From Aeromicrobium sp. (lineage in GTDB: Bacteria; Actinomycetota; Actinomycetes; Propionibacteriales; Nocardioidaceae), in the NCBI GenBank assembly GCA_025965175.1, contig JAOPXL010000230.1:1-33264 (forward strand): a stretch of DNA of 33,264 nt, given 5' to 3'. Below the pieces are notes generated by a model. That model did not search any database, had not been told where the DNA came from, and saw nothing but the letters and a program-made list of their open reading frames with translations. A program made the position numbers and the translations under genes. The first letter of the stretch is position 1; each line of letters begins with the position of its first letter. This document shows, piece by piece, positions 7,911 through 15,386 of this stretch.

Positions 7911-8765
7911 GTGAGCCGAGGCGTACGGCGCCTGGTCCCGGTCCTGGGCCTGGTGCCGTTCCTCGGCTACCTGACGATATTCCTGCTGATCCCCACAGTT
8001 TCCGTGGTGGTGGGAGCCTTCGTCGAGAAGGACCGAGCGAGCCTGTCCAACATCCGGGCCCTCGGCGACGAGGTCGTGCTGCGCACGCTGTGGCGCAGCA
8101 TCGAGCTGTCCGCCGAGAGCGCGATCATCGGGGCCGTGCTGGGCGCGTTGCTGGCGTACGCTGTGGTGACGGGCAGACCGGACGGGACGCTCCGACGTTC
8201 CGTGACGAGTGCGTGCGGGGTGCTGGCGCAGTTCGGCGGAGTCACCCTGGCATTCGCATTCATCGCGACGCTCGGGTTCTCCGGTGTCGTGACCGAGGCC
8301 GGTCGGGACGTCCTCGGCGTTGACCTGTTCGGCAGCGGTTGGCTGTTCGGCCTGAAGGGGCTGACGCTGGTCTACACCTACTTCCAGATCCCGCTCATGG
8401 TCATCGTGTTCCTTCCGTCCCTCGACGGCATGCGGTCGCAGTGGCGTGAGGCTGCCGAGAGCCTGGGTGCGTCCACCTGGCAGTTCTGGCGGTACGTCGC
8501 CGGTCCGCTGCTGCTGCCGGCGTTCCTCGGGTCGACCCTGTTGCTGTTCGCGAACGCCTTCGCCGCGTACGCGACGGCAGCCGCCCTCGTGAGCCAGGGC
8601 AGCCCGATCCTGCCGTTGCTCATCCGCAACGCCCTGACCAGCGAGATCGTCCTGGGCCAGAGTCACCTGGCCTTCGCGCTGGCCCTGGACATGATCGTCG
8701 TGGTCGTCGTCGTCATGACGATGTACGCCCTGCTCCTGCGCCGGACCTCTAGGTGGCTGCGATGA
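7911..8765 (+). CDS. ABC transporter permease 1
   Basis: Inner-membrane permease of 284 residues with about six hydrophobic segments. A BPD-type EAA loop (EAAESLGASTWQFWRYVAGP), which contacts the ATPase, lies about 180 residues in. The GTG start at 7911 is used because the only ATG upstream, right after the preceding stop, runs into a stop after five codons. Its stop overlaps the start of the second permease by 4 bases (ATGA), showing translational coupling. Family: CysTW/PotB-like permeases of polyamine, iron or phosphonate importers. Confidence 0.9.
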   Translation: MSRGVRRLVPVLGLVPFLGYLTIFLLIPTVSVVVGAFVEKDRASLSNIRALGDEVVLRTLWRSIELSAESAIIGAVLGALLAYAVVTGRPDGTLRRSVTSACGVLAQFGGVTLAFAFIATLGFSGVVTEAGRDVLGVDLFGSGWLFGLKGLTLVYTYFQIPLMVIVFLPSLDGMRSQWREAAESLGASTWQFWRYVAGPLLLPAFLGSTLLLFANAFAAYATAAALVSQGSPILPLLIRNALTSEIVLGQSHLAFALALDMIVVVVVVMTMYALLLRRTSRWLR

Positions 8766-9598
8766 CCACGGCACGCGTGCGCGCGCATCGCCGGCTGCAG
8801 GCGTTCCGCGTCGTGGTGCTCACCGTCCTGGGCCTGTTCTTCCTGGTCCCGCTGGGCTCGATGGCCGCCTACAGCGTCCGGGTGCCGGCCGGCGGGCGCA
8901 CTCTCGACTTCTGGAGACAGCTCGGCCAGGACCCCGATCTGCGGGGCGCCATCGTGACGTCGTTGGAGCTCTCGTTGCTGACGGTCGTCCTGATGCTGGT
9001 GCTCCTGGTGCCCACCATGGTCTGGGTCCGGCTGCGGGTTCCCGGCATGTCGCGGATCGTCGAGTTCCTGTGCCTGCTGCCGCTGACGATCCCCGCGATC
9101 GTCCTGGTGGTGGGACTCAAGGGTGTCTACGCCTGGGTGACCTACTTCCTGGGCGACTCGAGCCTCACCCTGACCTTCGCGTACGTCGTGCTGGTGCTGC
9201 CGTACGCCTACCGCTCGATCGACGCCGGCCTGGCGTCGATCGACGTCGTCACGTTGTCCGAGGCCGCCCGGGGTCTCGGCGCCGGCTGGTTCACCGTCAT
9301 CACCCGGATCATCGTGCCCAACATCGGGGCTGCGCTGCTGTCGGCGGCCTTCATCTCGGTGGCCCTCGTGCTCGGTGAGTTCACCCTCGCCTCGCTGCTG
9401 AGCTACACCAACCTGCAGGTCGTCATCAACCTGCTGGGCAAGAGCGACAGCCAGACGTCGGTCGCGGCCTCCCTGGCGTCCTTGGTGTTCGCCTTCGTGC
9501 TGCTGATCCTGCTGTCCCTGGTGGGCCGGCGGCGTGGCGCACGCCGCACCGCGCCGGCCCTCGACCTGATGGCACCACCCGTTGCGAAAGAAGGATGA
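8762..9598 (+). CDS. ABC transporter permease 2
   Basis: Second membrane subunit of the importer, 278 residues, PotC-like, with six or so hydrophobic segments and the EAA loop SEAARGLGAGWFTVITRIIVPN. The ATG at 8762 forms an ATGA overlap with the first permease; an in-frame GTG at 8753 is an alternative. The ATPase gene starts 3 bases after the stop, with AAGGA as ribosome-binding site inside the end of this gene. It would pair with permease 1 as a heterodimer. Confidence 0.9.
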   Translation: MTTARVRAHRRLQAFRVVVLTVLGLFFLVPLGSMAAYSVRVPAGGRTLDFWRQLGQDPDLRGAIVTSLELSLLTVVLMLVLLVPTMVWVRLRVPGMSRIVEFLCLLPLTIPAIVLVVGLKGVYAWVTYFLGDSSLTLTFAYVVLVLPYAYRSIDAGLASIDVVTLSEAARGLGAGWFTVITRIIVPNIGAALLSAAFISVALVLGEFTLASLLSYTNLQVVINLLGKSDSQTSVAASLASLVFAFVLLILLSLVGRRRGARRTAPALDLMAPPVAKEG

Positions 9599-9601
9599 GT
9601 C

Positions 9602-10666
9602 ATGATCGCCACGTCGACCGGCGCGCGGGAGGGCCTCGAGGTACGTCTGGAGGACCTGCGACGCAGATTCGGGACCGTCACCGCGCTGGACGGGTTGTCC
9701 TTGACCCTTGCCCCCGGTGAGCTGGTGGCTCTGCTGGGTCCTTCCGGCTGCGGGAAGACGACGGCGTTGCGCATCGTCGCCGGACTCGACGAGCCCGACA
9801 GTGGTCGCGTCGTGGTGGGCGACCGTGACGTCACGGACGTGTCGGCCAACAAGCGCGACATGGGCATGGTGTTCCAGGCGTACAGCCTGTTCCCGCACAT
9901 GACGGCCCAGCAGAACGTCGAGTTCGGCCTCAAGCTGCGGGGGCACGACTCGACGCGACGCCGGGCCCGGGCCGGTGAGGTGCTGGACCTGGTCGGGCTG
10001 TCGTCGCAGAAGGACAAGTACGCCGGACAGATGTCCGGGGGGCAGCAGCAGCGTGTGGCGCTGGCGCGTGCACTCGCCATCGAGCCGTCGGTGCTGCTCC
10101 TGGACGAGCCGCTGTCGGCCCTGGACGCGAAGGTGCGGGCGCAGCTGCGCGACGAGATCCGACGGGTCCAGCTGGAGGTGGGTACGACGACCCTGTTCGT
10201 CACCCACGACCAGGAGGAGGCGCTGGCGATCGCGGACCGGGTCGGCGTCATGAGCCAAGGCAGGCTCGAACAGCTCGACGCCCCGGAGGCGCTCTACTCG
10301 AGGCCGGGCAGTGCCTTCGTCGCCTCGTTCGTCGGGCTCATGAACCGCGTCCCGTGCGAGGTGCAGGGCGGACGTGCCACGTTGCTCGGGACGTCGGTCA
10401 CCACGCTCGACGGGTCCGTCCACGGCGGACGCGGCGTCGCACTCGTGCGCCCCGAGCAGGTGCAGGTGGCCGCTGGCGGGGACGACGCCACCGTCGTCCA
10501 CATCAGCTTCCTCGGCTCGTTCTCGAGGGTCACGGCACGACTCGTCGAGGGCACGGAGCTGATCGTGCAGACACCGTCCGCGACCGTGCAGGACCTGCGG
10601 ATCGGGGACCGCGTGGGGCTGAGCCTGCTCGCGGACGATCTGCTGGTCTCGGCCACGACGGACTGA
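9602..10666 (+). CDS. ABC transporter ATP-binding protein
   Basis: Cytoplasmic ATPase of 354 residues that powers the importer. It has Walker A GPSGCGKTT (46-54), signature SGGQQQRVALARAL (from 145), Walker B VLLLDEP (164-170) and the H-loop in TLFVTHDQEEA. The C-terminal ~110 residues are a TOBE-type regulatory domain, giving the length usual for PotA/UgpC/FbpC-like proteins. It is the last gene of the operon; transcription probably ends at the hairpin overlapping its stop codon. Confidence 0.92.
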   Translation: MIATSTGAREGLEVRLEDLRRRFGTVTALDGLSLTLAPGELVALLGPSGCGKTTALRIVAGLDEPDSGRVVVGDRDVTDVSANKRDMGMVFQAYSLFPHMTAQQNVEFGLKLRGHDSTRRRARAGEVLDLVGLSSQKDKYAGQMSGGQQQRVALARALAIEPSVLLLDEPLSALDAKVRAQLRDEIRRVQLEVGTTTLFVTHDQEEALAIADRVGVMSQGRLEQLDAPEALYSRPGSAFVASFVGLMNRVPCEVQGGRATLLGTSVTTLDGSVHGGRGVALVRPEQVQVAAGGDDATVVHISFLGSFSRVTARLVEGTELIVQTPSATVQDLRIGDRVGLSLLADDLLVSATTD

Positions 10667-10682
10667 GCCCTCGAGGTCAGTC
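10661..10682. terminator. Convergent hairpin over two stop codons
   Basis: GACTGA and TCAGTC form perfect arms around a loop containing the palindrome CCTCGAGG. The structure covers the stop of the plus-strand ABC ATPase gene and the stop of the minus-strand sucrase/ferredoxin-like gene. It has no T-tract, so a role as bidirectional terminator is only plausible. Confidence 0.4.
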
Positions 10683-11585
10683 GCTCCTGCTGATGGCCAC
10701 CAGCTCGTGCAGCGGCACCGGGTTGTCCCGCGTGGCGCGGCAGGTGAGCTGGAGCTGGTAGGCGCCGGGCGCCGTGCGGACCTGCACCGCCCACCGGACG
10801 CCGTCGACCTCGAAGACTGCGTCGGTCAGGCCGGCGCTGATCCGGCGCGACACGAGTCGTACGGAGTCCATCCGGGCCTCGCCGAGCTCCCGTCGCAGCG
10901 CTATCTCCGCGAACTGGACCGGCATCGCATACGACGAACGTCCGCGCAGATGGTCGAGGTCGAGCTCGTCGGCAGCGAGGCGATCGGCGATCGCAAGCGA
11001 GGACGCGGCGTCGAGGCGTCCGTAGTACAGCCCCTCGGGGAGCACCAGCATGTTGCCCGCGAACCGGTCGCCCCCGATGTGCGACACCTCCCAGGTGTCG
11101 TCCGGGTGGGTCGCCGCCAGGGCCGCAGCGACCGGACGACCGCGTTCGGCGCAGCACGCGTCGTGGCGACCGTGCGTGCAGACGCACAACAGTCTTCCGT
11201 CGAACGGCGTCAGGCCGGGGGAGCGGCCCGCGCCCAACGCGACCAGGTCGAGGGCGAGCAGCTGGTGGGGATCGGTCAGCACCGTGGTCTGCATCCAAGG
11301 ACGGGAAGGGTGCGCGAATGCCGCGAAAACCCGGATTCCCTCCGGATGGGTGCTGCGGTCGGGCCGGCGCACGAGCAGTGGCCGGACCCGCGCCGAGGCG
11401 GCCGCGCGGAGCACAGCCTCGCCCAGCCCGTCAGGCAGCCGGGCGTCGCGCAGCGCGTTGACGCCCCACGGTCCGGGGTGCTCGACCAGCAGGAACGCGC
11501 GTACGTTCGACGCCGTGCCGGTGGCGGGTTCCTCGCGCCGCTGGCTGGTGGTGGCGCAGCGGAACGCGGGGTCGCGCGAGGTCAC
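10677..11585 (-). CDS. Sucrase/ferredoxin-like protein (Apd1/Aim32-type thioredoxin-fold protein)
   Basis: The 302-residue protein belongs to the sucrase/ferredoxin-like family (Suc_Fer-like), whose yeast member Apd1 binds a [2Fe-2S] cluster with Cys and His ligands. Visible motifs are an early Cys10 in RCATTSQ, the block CVCTHGRHDACC (134-145) and SHIGGDRFAGN (from 168), containing candidate Cys/His ligands. The GTG start overlaps the stop of the JmjC gene by 4 bases, so the two are translationally coupled. In this operon it might supply electrons or iron chemistry to the dioxygenase; that is inference. No sucrase activity is implied by the family name. Confidence 0.88.
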   Translation of the reverse strand: MTSRDPAFRCATTSQRREEPATGTASNVRAFLLVEHPGPWGVNALRDARLPDGLGEAVLRAAASARVRPLLVRRPDRSTHPEGIRVFAAFAHPSRPWMQTTVLTDPHQLLALDLVALGAGRSPGLTPFDGRLLCVCTHGRHDACCAERGRPVAAALAATHPDDTWEVSHIGGDRFAGNMLVLPEGLYYGRLDAASSLAIADRLAADELDLDHLRGRSSYAMPVQFAEIALRRELGEARMDSVRLVSRRISAGLTDAVFEVDGVRWAVQVRTAPGAYQLQLTCRATRDNPVPLHELVAISRSD

Positions 11586-12709
11586 CGGACGACCTCGAGC
11601 AATCCTTCCCGGACGAGGCGGCGGCAGAGCACGAGCCGGCTCTGCGGGTCGAGAGTGTCGGCCAGATCGGCAGCAGTGAGCTCGTCGCGTGTGCGCAGCT
11701 CGTCCAGGGCCGGCCGCAGCCAGCCGGGCATGTCGAGGGAGCGGTCACCCAGCAGCACCTCGACCCTGTCGCCACGCGCGATCAGCACGCACGGATGACC
11801 GGGCCGGCGGCGCAGCTGCGTGTCGTCGGCGATCGAGTCAGCGGACAGGACGTCGTGCAGCCCCCCTGCGAGGCGGGGGCTGCGGGTCGTGAGGAACCGA
11901 CGGATCTCGGTCTCGACCGCCGTGCCCGCGTCGACCTCGCGGATCTGAGCGGCCAGCGACTCGAGCTGGTGGGCGAGCTCGTCGGCGAGCGGTCGGGGAT
12001 CGTCGAGATATCCGGCCGGCAGGTGCTGGTCGGGCACCGCTGCGACGAGGTCGGCGACGCTGCGCTCCAGCAGACCGCGCCACGTGAGCTGGTTGATGCC
12101 GATCGTGACGTGCAGCGAGACGGTGTCCTGCGCACGCGCGGCGTGCGGGGTGCCGGTGGGCAGGTACATCGACAGCCCGGGCTCCAGGAGCACGTCCTCG
12201 GCCCCGTCGGGGCCGTGGACCTCCCACTGCTTCGAGCCGGCGGTCTGGAACACGAACACGTCGTGGGTGTCCGAGTGCACCGCGAAACCCTGGGCGCCGG
12301 GCGGGGTGAGGTAGGCGTTGGCCTGGCACGGGTGCCCGAGCTCGAGCTCGAGCTCGGCGACCAGCCGGGTGATCGGCAGCCAGTAGCGGTGCAGTCCCTG
12401 GAGGACGATCGTGGCGCCCCCCTCGAACAGGGCCAGCGCCTTGCGGGAGTCCACCAGGCCGGTCAGCGGCTTGCCGGCGAGGGTCGCCCCGCGGGTGTAG
12501 GAGGACTCGGGCAGCACGGCCCCGTCCTGGGCCAGCCGGATGGACGGGGTACGGATCGCGGAGGACGTGAGCAGCGTGTCGATGTCGTCCAACGACAGCA
12601 GGGCGAGCAGCTCAGGATCGGCGCGGTGCAGGTGCACCCGCGACGCCCAGACCTTCGTCAGGAAGGTCTGGGCGTCCCCGCTGAGCAGGTCGAGCGCGGA
12701 GTTGGGCAC
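11582..12709 (-). CDS. JmjC/cupin-domain Fe(II)/2-oxoglutarate dioxygenase (ROXA/YcfD-like)
   Basis: The 375-residue protein has the layout of bacterial ROXA/YcfD oxygenases: a cupin/JmjC core followed by a C-terminal winged-helix-like part. The metal triad H-x-D...H is visible as His145, Asp147 (AVHSDTHDVFVFQ) and His189 (LPTGTPHAA). Known relatives hydroxylate Arg or His in ribosomal proteins, and others in this fold hydroxylate residues in peptide natural products. The GTG start lies 2 bases after the stop of the small repeat peptide gene, and its stop overlaps the next gene (GTGA). Such tight spacing suggests that the 81-residue Asp-rich peptide is substrate or partner; not shown by sequence alone. 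Confidence 0.88.
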   Translation of the reverse strand: MPNSALDLLSGDAQTFLTKVWASRVHLHRADPELLALLSLDDIDTLLTSSAIRTPSIRLAQDGAVLPESSYTRGATLAGKPLTGLVDSRKALALFEGGATIVLQGLHRYWLPITRLVAELELELGHPCQANAYLTPPGAQGFAVHSDTHDVFVFQTAGSKQWEVHGPDGAEDVLLEPGLSMYLPTGTPHAARAQDTVSLHVTIGINQLTWRGLLERSVADLVAAVPDQHLPAGYLDDPRPLADELAHQLESLAAQIREVDAGTAVETEIRRFLTTRSPRLAGGLHDVLSADSIADDTQLRRRPGHPCVLIARGDRVEVLLGDRSLDMPGWLRPALDELRTRDELTAADLADTLDPQSRLVLCRRLVREGLLEVVR

Positions 12710-12711
12710 GG

Positions 12712-12957
12712 TCAGGACGCGTCGCCGTCCGTGGTGTCCTTGGCGTCGCCGTCGGTGCCGTCGGAGTCCGCCCCGTCGCCGTCGGTGCCGTCGGAGTCCG
12801 TGGTGTCGCCGTCGGTCGTGTCCGTGGCGTCGCCATCGGTGCCGTCGGCGTCACCGCCGTCCGTGCCGTCGGCGTCGCCTCCGGGAGCCGGCGTGCCGCC
12901 TGCCGGGCTGCTGGTGATGTCGTCGTCGTTGAGCGGCTCTTCGGGGGTGGTCGTCAT
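12712..12957 (-). CDS. 81-aa Asp/Gly/Thr-rich repeat peptide, candidate substrate of the JmjC enzyme
   Basis: Not a family I can name. The protein has a short N-terminal part (MTTTPEEPLNDDDITSS), a Pro/Gly/Ala linker (about 18-27), and then repeats based on DGTDGD, DSDGTDGD and DTTDGD to the C-terminus. By count 24 of 81 residues are Asp. There is one Lys, no Arg, His, Cys or aromatic residue. The start is firm: a perfect AGGAGG lies 4 bases before the ATG. The gene sits 2 bases before the JmjC gene. The leader-linker-repeat layout beside a modifying-enzyme gene resembles a ribosomally made, post-translationally modified peptide precursor. An acidic metal-binding protein is the main alternative. 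Confidence 0.75.
   Translation of the reverse strand: MTTTPEEPLNDDDITSSPAGGTPAPGGDADGTDGGDADGTDGDATDTTDGDTTDSDGTDGDGADSDGTDGDAKDTTDGDAS
12745..12800. repeat. Direct 26-bp repeat inside the peptide gene
   Basis: An identical 26-base sequence beginning GTCGCCGTCGGTGCC (plus strand) occurs at 12745-12770 and 12775-12800, 30 bases apart, so each unit encodes 10 residues. Exact DNA identity suggests recent unit duplication, so copy number may vary between strains. Confidence 0.75.
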
Positions 12958-12961
12958 ACGT

Positions 12962-12967
12962 CCTCCT
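12962..12967 (-). promoter_or_regulatory. Perfect Shine-Dalgarno site of the repeat peptide gene
   Basis: Minus-strand AGGAGG, 4 bases from the ATG at 12957. It is the strongest ribosome-binding site noted in the window and fixes this start, implying high translation of the small acidic peptide. Confidence 0.8.
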
Positions 12968-13016
12968 GGGTGCGAAGTGGCTGACCGCCCCGGACGGGCG
13001 GCTCCTACAGTCTGCT

Positions 13017-13030
13017 GCCACGTCCGTGGC
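13017..13030. promoter_or_regulatory. Palindrome upstream of the peptide-JmjC operon, possible operator
   Basis: GCCACG, spacer TC, CGTGGC, about 60 bp upstream of the peptide start codon in the short region shared with the divergent MFS gene. A second potential hairpin (CCGCCC/GGGCGG, 12985-13001) lies in the presumed leader. Regulator unknown. Confidence 0.35.
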
Positions 13031-13066
13031 CCGACAAGCGGGGAGTGACAGATCTTCGGCGGGGCT

Positions 13067-13089
13067 CCCTCGCCCGTAGTGGGTGAGGG
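13067..13089. promoter_or_regulatory. Inverted repeat upstream of the MFS gene, possible TetR operator
   Basis: CCCTCGCCC and GGGTGAGGG (8 of 9 complementary) flank a 5-base spacer, about 70 bp before the MFS start. The adjacent TetR-family gene is a natural candidate to bind it, but GC-rich repeats of this kind are not specific. Confidence 0.35.
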
Positions 13090-13160
13090 CTGCCGCGGCG
13101 TGGATCCCTAGCGTGGTGAGCGTGGCGCGGTCGTGGGTCGTCACGCGGAGAGGTAGGCGC

Positions 13161-14663
13161 ATGAGCGATGTCGCACAGATCAGCACCGGGGCGCGTGGCG
13201 TCCTGGTCGTCACGTGCATCTCGACGCTGGTCGTCAACGCGAACACCTCGGCGGTCAGCATCCTCCTGCCGGCCATCTCGAGGGACACTGGCACCTCGGT
13301 CGCGACGCTGCAGTGGGCGGTGACCGGCTACTCGCTCGTCGGCGCCGCCGTCATCGTGACCGCGGGGTCGCTGGGCGACGTCTTCGGGCGCAAGCGGGTC
13401 TTCCAGCTGGGCCTGCTCCTGTTCGTCGGGTCGTGCCTGATGATCGCGCTGGCGGGATCAGGCGGCATGGTGATCGCCGGGCGCGTCATCCAGGGCGCGG
13501 CCGGGGCGACGATCCTCGCGTGTGGTCTCAGCCTCCTGACGGTCGCCAACGACGATGACTCGCAGCTGCGGTCGGTGTCCCTGTGGGGCGCCGCCGCGGC
13601 CGTCGGTGCTGCCGCCGGGCCGTTGCTGGGCGGGGTGCTCGTCGACCTCACCGGATGGCAGGGACTGTTCTGGGTCGACGCCGGCGTGGCGGTCGTCTGC
13701 ATCTTCATGACGTCGGCGACCGTTTCCGAGTCCAGGGACCCGGACCGTCCCGAGACGATTGACTACGCCGGCACGTTGCTCATCGCACTGGTGCTGACGC
13801 CCCTGATCCTCGGGGTCTCCAAGAGCGGTGACTGGGGATGGTTCTCGGTCGCCACCCTGGGCTGCTTCGCGATCACGATCGCGGCCGCGATGGGGTTCGT
13901 CGTTGTCGAGCAGAAGGTCGCGGTGCCACTGCTGGACCTGGCCCTCCTGCGCAACCGGGTCCTGGTCGGCTCGACCATCGCGATCCTGATCGGTGCCGGC
14001 ACGATCAACGGGCTGATGTACCTGCTCAGCCTGTACTTCCAGGACCCCTCCTCCCTCGGCTTCAGCCCGCTCGAGGCCGGCCTGGCAACGCTGCCAGCCA
14101 CGGTTGGCCTGGTCGTGGTGGCGCCGCTGGTGCCGCGTCTGGCGGTGCGGATCGGTGGCCGGCAGACGGTCTGTGCCGGCTTCATCCTCACGACGATCGG
14201 CTTCGTGGTCGTCGGGCTGGTCGACGCATCGTGGACGTACGGTGCGTTCCTGCTCCCGCTGGTCGCCATCGCGGTGGGCATGGGCCTGTCCAACGGTCCT
14301 GCGTCGTCGGCCGCGACAGCCTCCGTCCCGGAGAACCAGGTCGGCGGCGCCTCCGGTGTCTCCAACATGGCGCGGTACGTCGGCGCGGCCGTCGCGACCG
14401 CGCTGGCGGCCACGATCTACGGCACCGTGATCGGCAACCAGACCGACGACGGCGCTGCGAAGGGGGACGCGCTCGCGTCCGGGCTCGCTGCGGCCTCCTG
14501 GCTGATGGTCGTCTTCAGCGTCCTGGGTGTCCTGATGGCCGTCGCGATGGGCAGGCACCGCCCCGCGAAGGGGACCCTGGATGACGCTGCCGCTGCGGTG
14601 GCCGCGCACACGTACACCCTGCCGACCTCCGCCACGGCCGGCCGGTCCGGCTCACGAGGCTGA
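13161..14663 (+). CDS. MFS drug/proton antiporter, DHA2 (EmrB/QacA) family
   Basis: A 500-residue membrane protein with about 14 hydrophobic segments, the number typical for DHA2 exporters of drugs, dyes or own secondary metabolites. The cytoplasmic motif A is present as GSLGDVFGRKRV, and motif C-like GPLLGGVLVDLTGWQGLFWVD follows. The ATG at 13161 is preferred over an in-frame start at 13083 because the extra 26 residues are Arg/Ala-rich and unlike an exporter start, and GAGAGG lies just upstream of 13161. The TetR gene is convergent and ends 29 bp downstream. Substrate unknown. Confidence 0.9.
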   Translation: MSDVAQISTGARGVLVVTCISTLVVNANTSAVSILLPAISRDTGTSVATLQWAVTGYSLVGAAVIVTAGSLGDVFGRKRVFQLGLLLFVGSCLMIALAGSGGMVIAGRVIQGAAGATILACGLSLLTVANDDDSQLRSVSLWGAAAAVGAAAGPLLGGVLVDLTGWQGLFWVDAGVAVVCIFMTSATVSESRDPDRPETIDYAGTLLIALVLTPLILGVSKSGDWGWFSVATLGCFAITIAAAMGFVVVEQKVAVPLLDLALLRNRVLVGSTIAILIGAGTINGLMYLLSLYFQDPSSLGFSPLEAGLATLPATVGLVVVAPLVPRLAVRIGGRQTVCAGFILTTIGFVVVGLVDASWTYGAFLLPLVAIAVGMGLSNGPASSAATASVPENQVGGASGVSNMARYVGAAVATALAATIYGTVIGNQTDDGAAKGDALASGLAAASWLMVVFSVLGVLMAVAMGRHRPAKGTLDDAAAAVAAHTYTLPTSATAGRSGSRG

Positions 14664-14692
14664 GCCACGACGCACGCACCGGGAGGCGGCGT

Positions 14693-15286
14693 TCAGGCCA
14701 GTCGCTGCGCCAGACCGTCGAGATGCGTGTCGAGGTGTCGTTGGTACCAGCCACGGCCCGCCCACTTCTCGGGGTCCTCGAACCCCGGGATCGTGTGCTC
14801 GGGCACGTCCTGCTCGGTGGCCAGGTTGTGCATGCGCGTCGCATCGATCGAGCAGTTGAGCACCAGGGTCCGGATGAAATCGATCGCCGCCGTGGCATCG
14901 ACCAGGTCGAGCCCGTGCCCGACGAGCGACTCGACGTGGGGAGTGAGCTTCTCCACGAAGCCGGGGGAGACGTTGCGGGCGGTCACGGCCGCGACGTCGT
15001 AGCCGGCGTACTGCTGGCACAACCCCCAGAGGGTCTCGCCGATCGCGGCAATCTCCTCGCGCCAGTCCAGGTCGATGGAGGGCCACGGTGCCTCCCGCGC
15101 AATCCGGTCCATGGCGAGGACGAGCAGGTGCTCACGGCTGTCGACGTAGCGGTAGAGGCCCGAGTGGGCGACGTTGAGGCGTCGGGCGATCTGCGGCATC
15201 GAGAACGTCGCGAGCCCCTCGGCCAGGACCGCGTCGATGATCTGATCGACGGAGAGCTGTCGCGGACGTCCCGGCTTGGTTCGCAT
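14693..15286 (-). CDS. TetR-family transcriptional repressor
   Basis: A 197-residue DNA-binding regulator. The N-terminal helix-turn-helix (FSMPQIARRLNVAHSGLYRYV, about 28-48) is typical of TetR; the C-terminal ligand-binding domain resembles TetR_C-type domains and is variable. It lies tail to tail with the MFS exporter gene, which it probably represses. The start at 15286 is backed by a TATCGT hexamer whose last T is at -7, suggesting a leaderless transcript. Confidence 0.9.
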   Translation of the reverse strand: MRTKPGRPRQLSVDQIIDAVLAEGLATFSMPQIARRLNVAHSGLYRYVDSREHLLVLAMDRIAREAPWPSIDLDWREEIAAIGETLWGLCQQYAGYDVAAVTARNVSPGFVEKLTPHVESLVGHGLDLVDATAAIDFIRTLVLNCSIDATRMHNLATEQDVPEHTIPGFEDPEKWAGRGWYQRHLDTHLDGLAQRLA

Positions 15287-15292
15287 CCGTTC

Positions 15293-15298
15293 ACGATA
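15293..15298 (-). promoter_or_regulatory. -10 element of a leaderless TetR promoter
   Basis: TATCGT on the minus strand ends 6 bases before the ATG at 15286, so transcription should begin at or next to the start codon. Confidence 0.6.
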
Positions 15299-15386
15299 CC
15301 GAGCCGGGCGTCCTGCGGGGATCGCAGCCGGCAGAACTGCTGCCTAGCCTCGGGCCCAGCCCTGGACGGCGGCCGTCGGAATCGGG

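Noticed and set aside
8663-10501. A 612-codon minus-strand open frame opposite the ABC genes
   Set aside because: It is antisense to clear permease and ATPase genes and has the Arg/Gln/His-rich composition typical of shadow frames in high-GC DNA.
12720-12900. CRISPR-like array in the short repeats
   Set aside because: Repeats are adjoining coding units with a fixed 10-codon period and no unique spacers; they belong to the acidic peptide gene.
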